A DNA stretch of 34,977 nucleotides from Lactobacillus ultunensis DSM 16047 (GTDB lineage Bacteria > Bacillota > Bacilli > Lactobacillales > Lactobacillaceae), in the NCBI RefSeq assembly GCF_001436305.1, contig NZ_AZFO01000025.1, positions 1 through 34,977 of the forward strand, in the 5' to 3' direction. The notes beneath the pieces were generated by a model that did not search any database, was not told the DNA's origin, and was given only the letters and a program-made list of their open reading frames with translations. Position numbers and translations under genes: made by a program. This document shows, in pieces, positions 1-6,319 of the stretch (position 1 is its first letter; each line of letters begins with the position of its first letter).

Positions 1-1
1 T

Positions 2-742
2 TTAACTAGCACCACGCGTATTACTGTAGATAATTTGATAGACTTGCTTCATTACAATAATATTCCTATTTGGGAATTTTTTAGTCGTCTCAATCAAACT
101 GATGAAATGAAAAGACAAGAAATAGAAAACTTTGAAAATACTATGCTAGATGCTTTCTATGATAATGACAAAGAAAAAATAAAAAAACTAAAGCCATTAA
201 TAGAAGAAAGCAATTTATCTAACAAAAATAAAGAAGATGAGATTTTACAATTAGAAGCATGGTTAGAATCTATGAAAAAACCTGATGAAAAGCCTAATAT
301 TGAGTTAAGAAATAAAATAAAGGATAAAATATTTAGTATTCCTAATTTCAATAAAACGAAAGTAACATTATTTTGTAATTTCATTCAATTTTATGATTTT
401 GAAACCGATAAAATTATTGGAAAGAAAATAGTTGAACAATATATAAATACAACCAATACCAAAATGCAAATAGCACTTCTAGCTATAATAGATAATATAT
501 TAGCTTATGCACTTAATGATAAAAAGGAAAATTCAGTAAATTATTTTATAGAAAATGGAGAAAAAATCAAAAGTAAACCTGAACTAGTCTTTTATAAATC
601 TGTTTTTTATTTTTTTAAAAATGTAATTAATTATCGATTAACCAATAATAAGGAAAGCTATATAAATGGTAAACGTACTATAAGTTTCTTAATTGATGTA
701 GGTATGAATACATATGGTCATTCTCTAGAAAAACTTCTTTAG
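2..742 (+). CDS. Rgg/GadR/MutR-type transcriptional regulator, 5' end outside window
   Basis: The frame is open from base 2, so the gene starts before the window; a TTG at 35 is only an internal codon. The first visible residues (through LIDLLHYNNI and WEFF) match the end of an Rgg-type helix-turn-helix, where the last DNA-binding helices lead into a line of the form 'L..LN.I...EF'. The remaining ~220 residues are Lys/Glu/Asn-rich and helical, as expected for the TPR-like peptide-sensing domain of Rgg proteins. The visible 246 codons plus a missing ~40-residue N-terminus would give the usual ~285 residues. Rgg proteins are cytoplasmic regulators that often respond to imported short peptides. 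The next gene on the same strand is a small membrane protein 49 bp downstream. No cognate peptide gene is visible here; it could lie upstream of the window. The family call is from pattern; the target is unknown. Confidence 0.7.
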   Translation, partial: LTSTTRITVDNLIDLLHYNNIPIWEFFSRLNQTDEMKRQEIENFENTMLDAFYDNDKEKIKKLKPLIEESNLSNKNKEDEILQLEAWLESMKKPDEKPNIELRNKIKDKIFSIPNFNKTKVTLFCNFIQFYDFETDKIIGKKIVEQYINTTNTKMQIALLAIIDNILAYALNDKKENSVNYFIENGEKIKSKPELVFYKSVFYFFKNVINYRLTNNKESYINGKRTISFLIDVGMNTYGHSLEKLL

Positions 743-791
743 ATAGGTATGATATACTTCTAAAATAATTTTATATAGGAGTAAATAATAT

Positions 792-1010
792 ATGAAGAAC
801 GAAAAAAGTTATCGCGAACTAAAAAATGAGTTATATAGTGGCTACTTCGTTTGTCTTTTCTTTTTATGTGGAGTAATTTTACGTAATAAAATTCCATGGG
901 AGTGGCTACGAGTAGGAATTATATGTGGATTCATAATAATATTACTCGAACTGATATCTTTACAATATAAGTTTTTTAAGTTTAAAAAAACTCCATCCAA
1001 AAAAAGATGA
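792..1010 (+). CDS. small two-helix membrane protein, unknown function
   Basis: This 72-residue protein has an ATG preceded by a good ribosome binding site (TAGGAG, about 9 nt upstream). The charged N-terminus (MKNEKSYRELKNEL) is followed by two hydrophobic segments, about residues 16-33 and 39-58, separated by a short polar loop. The C-terminus is strongly basic (KFFKFKKTPSKKR). It lies 49 bp behind the Rgg-type regulator on the same strand, so it may be cotranscribed with or controlled by it. Size and topology would fit a bacteriocin-immunity or small accessory membrane protein, but nothing in the sequence proves that. A weak AACT/AGTT hairpin at the very end of the reading frame is the only terminator-like structure seen. 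I do not recognise the family. Confidence 0.6.
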   Translation: MKNEKSYRELKNELYSGYFVCLFFLCGVILRNKIPWEWLRVGIICGFIIILLELISLQYKFFKFKKTPSKKR

Positions 1011-1138
1011 AGTTAAGTAAGATAATCGACGAATAGGTCACAATCTTTTCCATACGCATGATTTTATTTTAGTTTTTTCCTTCGAAAGTCAATAGCTGCA
1101 CTAAAACGAATATATTTTTATAAAACTCTATTAACTCT

Positions 1139-1168
1139 AAACATACCTCAACAAGCGAACATGAAAAA
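1139..1168. repeat. 30-bp direct repeat, copy 1
   Basis: The sequence beginning AAACATACCTCAACAAGC recurs at 4839-4868 in the same orientation, with 29 of 30 bases identical (the difference is at 1162/4862). The copies are exactly 3,700 bp apart and bracket the recombinase remnant, the ABC/DUF1430 pair and the bacteriocin remnant. In both places a CTAG-cored hairpin follows. Here it is loose, with arms near 1176-1185 and 1210-1219; at copy 2 it is tight. The arm CTAGGCT is shared, so homology extends beyond the 30 bp. No transposase terminal repeat is recognised. Confidence 0.85.
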
Positions 1169-1240
1169 GTGTGTCTAGGAAAAAGTCGAATTTTAGTTAA
1201 TTTTGAGTTTTTTCTAGGCTCTTTTTCATTGTATTCATAA

Positions 1241-1543
1241 GTTTTAAATATTGGAACAATTGATAATTCACCAAGTGGACGTTTAATCTTCACCGTCTTC
1301 AGTGCATTTGCGGAGTTTAAGCGAGATTTAATTGTTAGCAGAACTCAGGAAGGAAAAGCTTGGGCAAAAGCTAACAATCCTAATTTTCATGATGGCATGC
1401 CAAGGAAATACGATAAGGAACAAATAGATTTTGCTTGGAAACTTCATACTCAAAATCATATGAGTTACTCTGAAATCAGCAAGAAATTAGGTATCTCCAA
1501 AGCTACAATTTATCGACGGTTTAGGGAACTACGAAATGAATAG
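1241..1543 (+). pseudogene. serine recombinase (resolvase/invertase), 3' remnant
   Basis: The open frame runs from just after a stop at 1238 to TAG at 1541, about 100 codons without a plausible start. It reads through SPSGRLIFTVFSAFAEFKRD, the E-helix signature of small serine recombinases (usually 'PxGrlvf...la.FEr.li..Rt..G'). It continues with SRTQEGKAWAKAN and ends in a resolvase helix-turn-helix (SEISKKLGISKATIYRRF). The N-terminal catalytic domain, with its active-site serine, is missing. The break lies around 1240, about 75 bp from the 30-bp direct repeat. The remnant suggests that the neighbouring bacteriocin module arrived with, or was rearranged by, a mobile element. It has no function as it stands. 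Confidence 0.8.
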
Positions 1544-1601
1544 GATTAATTTATTATTCAGTTAATTCTAGTAATTGAAACTTAAAGTATCATTTTATCA
1601 A

Positions 1602-2243
1602 TTATTCTTTATTACTTAGTACAACAACTCTAGGACACTTTTGAGCTAACTCAATATCGTGGGTTACGATAACTATCGTTTTTCCTTTATTATTTAATTT
1701 AACTAATAATTTAAAAATTTCATTTCTATTTTTAATATCTAATGATCCTGTTGGTTCGTCGGCTAATACAATTTTACTTGGCTTAATTATGGCACGAGCG
1801 ACTGCAACTCTTTGTTGTTGACCACCAGATAATTCGAAAATTTTACTATTTAAATAATCTTGAAGTCCTACATCAGTCAGGGCTTTTTTTATTAGTTTAA
1901 CTTTTTCTTCTTTCTTCTGGTGAACATATTTTAAAGCTAATAAAAGATTTGACAGTACAGATTGGTCTTCAATTAATGCAAAATTTTGAAAAAGATAACT
2001 AATATCATTTCTAATAATTTTCTGAGCCAGCGAACTATTAGGTTTTACATTTTTATAGCCCATACAAGTGTATTCACCACTATTAAAGGATTCAATTAAA
2101 ACAATGATATTAAGTAATGTGCTTTTACCTGAGCCACTAGGACCGATAATTGCAATCATTTCTCCTTCTTTTACTTTTAAATTAAAATTTTGAAAAATTA
2201 CTTTTTTACCATATTTTTTGGTAATATCTTTTAATTCAATCAT
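1602..2243 (-). CDS. ABC transporter ATP-binding protein, lactococcin-972-type module
   Basis: This is a 213-residue nucleotide-binding subunit, near the usual size of stand-alone bacteriocin-immunity ATPases. Walker A is GPSGSGKST (about residues 33-41). There is a Q-loop (YLFQNFAL), the signature LSGGQQQR, Walker B (KIVLADEP), a D-loop (SLD) and the switch histidine in IVTHD. The ATG overlaps the TGA of the upstream permease by 4 bp (ATGA, 2240-2243), so the two are translationally coupled and should form one complex at the membrane. Pairs of this ATPase type with a DUF1430 permease are known from lactococcin 972 clusters, where they are proposed to export the peptide or protect the producer. 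The bacteriocin gene of this cluster is degenerate, so today the pair could act as an orphan immunity or stress pump. No clear terminator is seen after the stop. Confidence 0.85.
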   Translation of the reverse strand: MIELKDITKKYGKKVIFQNFNLKVKEGEMIAIIGPSGSGKSTLLNIIVLIESFNSGEYTCMGYKNVKPNSSLAQKIIRNDISYLFQNFALIEDQSVLSNLLLALKYVHQKKEEKVKLIKKALTDVGLQDYLNSKIFELSGGQQQRVAVARAIIKPSKIVLADEPTGSLDIKNRNEIFKLLVKLNNKGKTIVIVTHDIELAQKCPRVVVLSNKE

Positions 2244-4327
2244 TGCAGTCCACCCTTTAATAAAAATGACAATTTTTTACTTTCCAAAAAACCAGCAATT
2301 AAATAGAAAATCAACATATCTAATACGGTAATAAGCAGCATTACAGTAATAACTATGTAATTAGCTTTCAAAATAATTAAGGTAATAGTTTCAATTATTC
2401 CTAAGAATAATAAGAATAGAAATTCATATTTATAACAATCAATGCGCTTATAACCTAATAACCTTTTTACAGCTAATTCTTTTTGCTTATCTGATACAAT
2501 ACAAAAGATTAAAAATGTCGTAGTAAAAATATTTAAGATAATTACTAATATCAATACAATAGAAAATGCATGTAAACCATTCTGTATATCTTCTACACTT
2601 GCAGCAAGCAAAGAATTTAAAGTAGTAAATTTAGGATTCAAATTCTTTACTTTGGGATCTTGGTTTAAAGCCTTCAATAATTTTTTAGTGTTAATATTAT
2701 TTTCTATTTTAATAGAGCTGTTTTTACCTGTGTTCATTAACATCATTATTTCTAGCTGTGTCATTTTTTTAGTTTTAATAATTTCAAAGATGGGATTATG
2801 AAAAACTTTTTTTACGCTTGGATTATAAGTAATAGGAGTTATTTTTCGAGAATAATATTTTATTTTAATAGGTATTGATTGTGGTTTAATTTTTTTCTGC
2901 TTTTGATCAGATAATTCATTGTATTTTATACACTGCAAAACATATTTTATCTTTTTATTATGCAACTTTATTGGAACAAGAAAATCAGCATCACCTTTAT
3001 CTAATCCCGGATATTTTTCTTCTAGGAAATTATTATTAACCATCATTATGTCAATTTTCTCTTGTTCGAAATCACTAATTATTGAATTTTTTAGGGGTAA
3101 GACGTCTCTTACAGTGTAAGTATTACTATTAATATAATAAACGCCCTTATTTTTATTTAATCGTTTATACCACTGATATATGGTCTTTTCAGCTTCACTT
3201 TCATTACTATTAACAGAAGAACTAATAGAATTAAGCGTTAAAATGCTTCCTTCTTTATTCCATTCAGCTTGGATATTCTTTTCTTTAAGTAAACTATTAA
3301 GACCATTAGAAATTGTAAAAAGTAAAATTGTAGTAGTTCCGGCCATTAATATTTTTAGAAAATATGTAACAACTACACCTAAGTTAAAGTGATACCGTTC
3401 ATGCAATAGATCAGCAATCGACATTTTCCTAATTAATAAGTAAGTAAAAGTATTAGAAAGATAAAATAGCACTAAAATTGCAAATTGCGTGAGCACACAG
3501 CTTAAAATAAATCCTTGTGGCTGATAAGGAAAAATAATAAAGGATAATACATCCAAAATTATGGAAGTTGTAAGAATAGTGATAGCCCCTAACTTGGTGA
3601 GTCCATTAAAGACAGTTATATTACTCCAACCATTTAATTTTTGGATACCAATAACATTAATCTGTGACATTGGCAAATAGATATTTACCAATATAAAAAC
3701 TAAAACACAGACAATAGCAATCAAAATTAAACCATATAAGTTATTGTTGGCATATTCAACATAGAAATTTTTAGTGGGGGTCAGCAATTTGTTTGTAGAT
3801 TGATTAAGATTAATGGACAAATCTTTTAAAAGTCTGGATTTATTGTGTTGCGATACTAAAACCGTATAGACCCCATCAATATTCTTTTTGCCATTTCGAT
3901 AATATCTAGGTAGGGTTTCTAAGAGAACTTTACTTCTAGAAAAGAAAGTAGGTATTGTATCTAATTGATTTTTATCTTTTGTTTGATAACTAGCGTAAAA
4001 ATTATTTTGATTATTAAACTTTACTTTTTTCAAACGAAATAATTTTGCAGGAAAGTTTTTGCCAGCTATGACAGATTTTTCAATAATTCCATTCTGACCA
4101 GTAGTAGTCAAAATAAATGAAGCATCATATTTATGAGATAAATGCTTAAATAGACTAATTTCCTCATTTGGTGTCATATCACTATTTTGAATATAAAAAT
4201 TGAATGAATTATTAGTTTGTCCCATTTTCATGACTTGTTCATAATCTTTTGATTGATAAAGATTTATGGTAACAAGGAAACTTAATATAGTTACAATAAA
4301 AAGACAAATCGAAGCCATTTTTTTCAT
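2240..4327 (-). CDS. DUF1430 / 'bacteriocin-associated integral membrane' permease
   Basis: The start is placed at the ATG at 4327 because GGAG lies 7 nt before it. An in-frame ATG at 4360 lies inside a terminator stem and has no binding site. The 695-residue protein opens with a membrane anchor (about residues 6-22) and a ~180-residue extracellular region. Then come four membrane segments, a second long extracellular region (about residues 350-570) and a C-terminal FtsX-like bundle with the cytoplasmic sequence VSDKQKELAVKRLLGYKR. This topology is that of the 7-TM bacteriocin-associated family found with lactococcin-972-like peptides. It is coupled to the ATPase gene by a 4-bp overlap. Upstream on the same strand lie the remnant of the presumed bacteriocin precursor and a hairpin that would limit read-through. 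Being one of the longest intact genes in a decayed cluster suggests that the pump is still selected. Confidence 0.8.
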   Translation of the reverse strand: MKKMASICLFIVTILSFLVTINLYQSKDYEQVMKMGQTNNSFNFYIQNSDMTPNEEISLFKHLSHKYDASFILTTTGQNGIIEKSVIAGKNFPAKLFRLKKVKFNNQNNFYASYQTKDKNQLDTIPTFFSRSKVLLETLPRYYRNGKKNIDGVYTVLVSQHNKSRLLKDLSINLNQSTNKLLTPTKNFYVEYANNNLYGLILIAIVCVLVFILVNIYLPMSQINVIGIQKLNGWSNITVFNGLTKLGAITILTTSIILDVLSFIIFPYQPQGFILSCVLTQFAILVLFYLSNTFTYLLIRKMSIADLLHERYHFNLGVVVTYFLKILMAGTTTILLFTISNGLNSLLKEKNIQAEWNKEGSILTLNSISSSVNSNESEAEKTIYQWYKRLNKNKGVYYINSNTYTVRDVLPLKNSIISDFEQEKIDIMMVNNNFLEEKYPGLDKGDADFLVPIKLHNKKIKYVLQCIKYNELSDQKQKKIKPQSIPIKIKYYSRKITPITYNPSVKKVFHNPIFEIIKTKKMTQLEIMMLMNTGKNSSIKIENNINTKKLLKALNQDPKVKNLNPKFTTLNSLLAASVEDIQNGLHAFSIVLILVIILNIFTTTFLIFCIVSDKQKELAVKRLLGYKRIDCYKYEFLFLLFLGIIETITLIILKANYIVITVMLLITVLDMLIFYLIAGFLESKKLSFLLKGGLQ

Positions 4328-4346
4328 AGTTATTCTCCAAAAAAAT

Positions 4347-4377
4347 AAGCATAGATCCATTGCTAGATACTATGCTT
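4347..4377 (-). terminator. intergenic terminator/attenuator between bacteriocin remnant and permease
   Basis: An 8-bp stem, AAGCATAG with CTATGCTT, is followed on the minus strand by a run of seven T. It sits between the lactococcin-972-like remnant and the permease gene. Such a site lets a bacteriocin precursor be transcribed more than its transport genes. Confidence 0.7.
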
Positions 4378-4517
4378 AATTAGAAGCGAATATTAAATTA
4401 TTAATATACGTTCCACCAATATTTTCAGCTAGCAGGACTAACAGCTAATAATGAAGCAGAGACCATCGCAATATTAAATACTTTAGTAAAATGGTTTTTT
4501 AATCCCCTGAAAAACAT
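4376..4517 (-). pseudogene. lactococcin-972-like bacteriocin precursor, frameshifted and truncated
   Basis: An ATG at 4517 opens a 30-codon frame ending in TGA at 4425. It has a basic N-terminus, a hydrophobic core (NIAMVSASLLAVSPAS) and an alanine-type signal-peptidase region. The next few codons make sense only in another frame: A-E-N-I-G-G-T-Y... to a TAA at 4376. A signal peptide followed by a 'GGtw/GGty' start is typical of lactococcin 972 family precursors, and the two genes just downstream are the known partners of that family. The mature part (normally about 65 residues) is nearly all gone, and the ATG has no ribosome binding site (an AGGGG lies just inside the frame instead). The promoter region upstream still looks intact. 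The assignment rests mainly on the signal peptide and the neighbours. Confidence 0.6.
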
Positions 4518-4553
4518 CAAATTATGACAATACTACAATAAACTCTTAACTTT

Positions 4554-4562
4554 ATCATAGCA
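4554..4562 (-). promoter_or_regulatory. extended -10 promoter of the bacteriocin remnant operon
   Basis: The minus strand reads TGCTATGAT, an extended -10 element, about 37 nt before the ATG of the bacteriocin remnant. The -35 region is poor (TCTCAC at 17-bp spacing) and overlaps the cre-like site. The promoter would serve the remnant and, past the hairpin, the permease and ATPase genes. Confidence 0.45.
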
Positions 4563-4577
4563 TAATCGTTCTACTTG

Positions 4578-4591
4578 TGAGAGCGCTTTCT
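4578..4591. promoter_or_regulatory. cre: cre-like site (CcpA) over the -35 region
   Basis: TGAGAGCGCTTTCT matches the catabolite-responsive consensus TGWAARCGYTWNCW at all but one position. It overlaps the -35 position of the bacteriocin remnant promoter, where CcpA would repress. This is inferred from sequence alone. Confidence 0.5.
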
Positions 4592-4632
4592 AAAACCTGA
4601 CAAGTAGAAAAATTGTCATTCCATATTTATAA

Positions 4633-4677
4633 AAAAGACATACATAATGGTTTTCATTTCCATTAAGTATGTCTTTT
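4633..4677. terminator. long bidirectional hairpin
   Basis: The 18-bp arms at 4633-4650 and 4660-4677 pair with a single mismatch around a 9-nt loop. A-rich and T-rich flanks make it a credible intrinsic terminator in both directions. No intact gene ends directly at it, so it probably belonged to a lost neighbour. Confidence 0.65.
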
Positions 4678-4698
4678 AATTTGAAGTTAAACATTAGA

Positions 4699-4827
4699 CT
4701 ACTCATTAACTACGGCAGCTAGTTTAACTTTCTCTTTATTTACTTTATTCTTCACACTCAACTTAACAACTACGAATAAAATAATTATTTCAACTGCTAA
4801 GAGTACAAGCAATACTTGTAACTGCAG
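4699..4827 (-). pseudogene. possible remnant of a small membrane protein
   Basis: A 42-codon open frame ends at TAG (4699) with a hydrophobic stretch (VLLVLLAVEIIILFVVV) followed by a Lys/Val-rich basic tail. The frame is closed upstream by a stop at 4828, has no ATG and no ribosome binding site. It could be the tail of a lost membrane protein cut at the 30-bp repeat, or chance. Beyond this and the listed sites I see nothing else in 4592-4900. Confidence 0.2.
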
Positions 4828-4838
4828 CTAATAACTTC

Positions 4839-4868
4839 AAACATACCTCAACAAGCGAACACGAAAAA
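4839..4868. repeat. 30-bp direct repeat, copy 2
   Basis: This is the same orientation and 29/30 bases of the element at 1139-1168. It runs directly into the terminator hairpin of the antiporter gene (4867-4898). It marks the right-hand edge of the accessory bacteriocin/recombinase segment. Confidence 0.85.
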
Positions 4869-4898
4869 ATAGCCTAGCGAAAATTTGCTAGGCTATTT
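4867..4898 (-). terminator. terminator of the antiporter gene
   Basis: The arms TAGCCTAGC (4870-4878) and GCTAGGCTA (4887-4895) pair perfectly, extended by three A-T pairs. On the minus strand a run of T follows, just after the antiporter stop codon. Confidence 0.85.
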
Positions 4899-4900
4899 CT

Positions 4901-6070
4901 CTACATAAATTTAGTATCTTTTTGATCTTTTTTAATAAAGTAATTCAAAATAAATGGTGAAAGCACAGTCGTTACGATGATAACTAAAATTAGACTGGAG
5001 TAAATGTCTTCGGGGAATAGATGGTGTGTAATCCCGATTTGTGCCACAATCAACGCAACTTCACCACGTGAAACCATCCCAGCTCCGACAATATTACCTT
5101 CATTTTTGGTAAAGCCAAAGAACTCACTAGAGTATTTTCCAGCCCAGAACTTGGATAAAACGGCTAAGACGGTCATTACAACGATAAACCAAAGGTCCTT
5201 AAAGAAACTAGTAAACGTCATTGAAAGACCGATATCTGCGAAAAAGACAGGAATAAAGATTGAATAACCGATTACGGAAACAGAGGAGTGCACTTCTTTA
5301 TATTGTGGTGTCTGTCTAATAGCTAAGCCACCGAAGAACGCACCTACAACGGCAGAAAGACCAACAAAGTCAGCAGCCCAAGCCATTGTTAAAGCCAAAA
5401 CAAGGGAACCGATAACTACGGAGTAATCGACACTAATCTTTTCAGAAGCCTTCATGAAATATGGCGCAACGAACTTAAAGATCAGCCAAACGGCTACAAA
5501 GTAGACAGCTTCGATTACAATATTGACGAAAAAGTTATTGGTTAAACCACTTTTACCGCCTTCGTGACTGAAAGTAGTGAATAAACTCAATACTACAACA
5601 GCTAAAATGTCGTCGACCACAGCAGCACCCAGGATTGCGGTACCGGCACGCGTATGTAATTGACGTGCTTCTTGCAATACCACAACGGAGATCGATACAC
5701 TCGTTGCAGCAAAAACAATACCGATGAAGAGTGCCTCAAGCGGTTTCATGCCAAAGAAGTAGCTGGCTAAGCCCATAAATACTACTGGTAGAATTACACC
5801 GATGCTGGCTACTGTGAAGCTTAGCTTAAAGTATTTCTTGAGCAGATCTAGGTCACTTTCTAGACCGGCTAGGAACATTAATAGAATTACCCCAAATTCA
5901 GAGAATAAACTGACAATATCATTTGGTTTGACCAAATTTAAGATAGCAGGTCCTAATAAAATACCTGATAGTAGTTGCCCAATAACTGCTGGCATGTTAA
6001 AACGAGCAAATAATTGCCCAAGCAATACCGTAGTTAATAGGATTAAAATTAATTCCCCTAAAAAATGCAT
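4901..6070 (-). CDS. NapA-type Na+/H+ antiporter (CPA2 family)
   Basis: The start is taken at the ATG at 6070, which has GAGGAAG about 5 nt upstream. The in-frame ATG at 6088 has none. The 389-residue protein is almost entirely membrane-embedded, with about 12-13 helices, and lacks a C-terminal regulatory (TrkA-N) domain. The conserved N-terminus PAVIGQLLSGILLGP, the AGLESDLDLL segment, and the paired aspartates D153-D154 in AVVDDILAV identify the CPA2 exchanger core; the Asp-Asp pair binds cation and protons. It should expel Na+ (or Li+/K+) in exchange for H+ across the cytoplasmic membrane and so take part in pH and salt homeostasis. The gene stands alone, with a strong terminator behind it. 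It has an unusual 5' leader that carries a terminator hairpin and a competing hairpin (see the regulatory entry), which implies conditional expression. The exact cation cannot be read from the sequence. Confidence 0.88.
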   Translation of the reverse strand: MHFLGELILILLTTVLLGQLFARFNMPAVIGQLLSGILLGPAILNLVKPNDIVSLFSEFGVILLMFLAGLESDLDLLKKYFKLSFTVASIGVILPVVFMGLASYFFGMKPLEALFIGIVFAATSVSISVVVLQEARQLHTRAGTAILGAAVVDDILAVVVLSLFTTFSHEGGKSGLTNNFFVNIVIEAVYFVAVWLIFKFVAPYFMKASEKISVDYSVVIGSLVLALTMAWAADFVGLSAVVGAFFGGLAIRQTPQYKEVHSSVSVIGYSIFIPVFFADIGLSMTFTSFFKDLWFIVVMTVLAVLSKFWAGKYSSEFFGFTKNEGNIVGAGMVSRGEVALIVAQIGITHHLFPEDIYSSLILVIIVTTVLSPFILNYFIKKDQKDTKFM

Positions 6071-6096
6071 GTCTTCCTCGCTTTCCATTAAAAAGC

Positions 6097-6162
6097 AAAA
6101 AAACTTTCAAGCGCTTCTTGACCCAAAGGAGCAAATCTTGAAAGTTTTTATTTAATAAAAAC
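6097..6162 (-). promoter_or_regulatory. attenuator-like leader with mutually exclusive hairpins
   Basis: On the minus strand the antiporter leader can form a 13-bp terminator stem (AAAAACTTTCAAG, 6149-6137, with CTTGAAAGTTTTT, 6111-6099). It carries an inner helix and is followed by seven T, about 30 nt before the start codon. The 5' arm overlaps a second, perfect hairpin (GTTTTTATT at 6162-6154 with AATAAAAAC at 6152-6144), so only one can form at a time. This is the layout of a transcription attenuator or riboswitch expression platform. A -10-like TATACT lies upstream at 6196-6191. No known aptamer is recognised, and the leader is short (about 90-100 nt). Confidence 0.55.
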
Positions 6163-6265
6163 CCAACCACCAAATAAATGTATTTAGTTGAGTATAATTT
6201 TAATATTTTTTTAAAGTAGATGCAAATTACTTTCTCAATGAATTCATTTTTAAATACACCTAAAA

Positions 6266-6301
6266 AAAGACTCTAGGACAACAATTAGTCCTAGAGTCTT
6301 T
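6266..6301. terminator. terminator of the metal ATPase gene
   Basis: Perfect 14-bp arms (AAAGACTCTAGGAC and its complement, 6266-6279 and 6288-6301) enclose an 8-nt loop. On the minus strand seven T follow. It lies 18 bp beyond the stop of the P-type ATPase. Confidence 0.9.
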
Positions 6302-6319
6302 CATCTCAAATTAAATTAT

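Noticed and set aside
1069-1293. 74-codon minus-strand frame through the 30-bp repeat
   Set aside because: No binding site; it crosses the repeat, its hairpin and the antisense of the recombinase remnant, so it is a chance frame.
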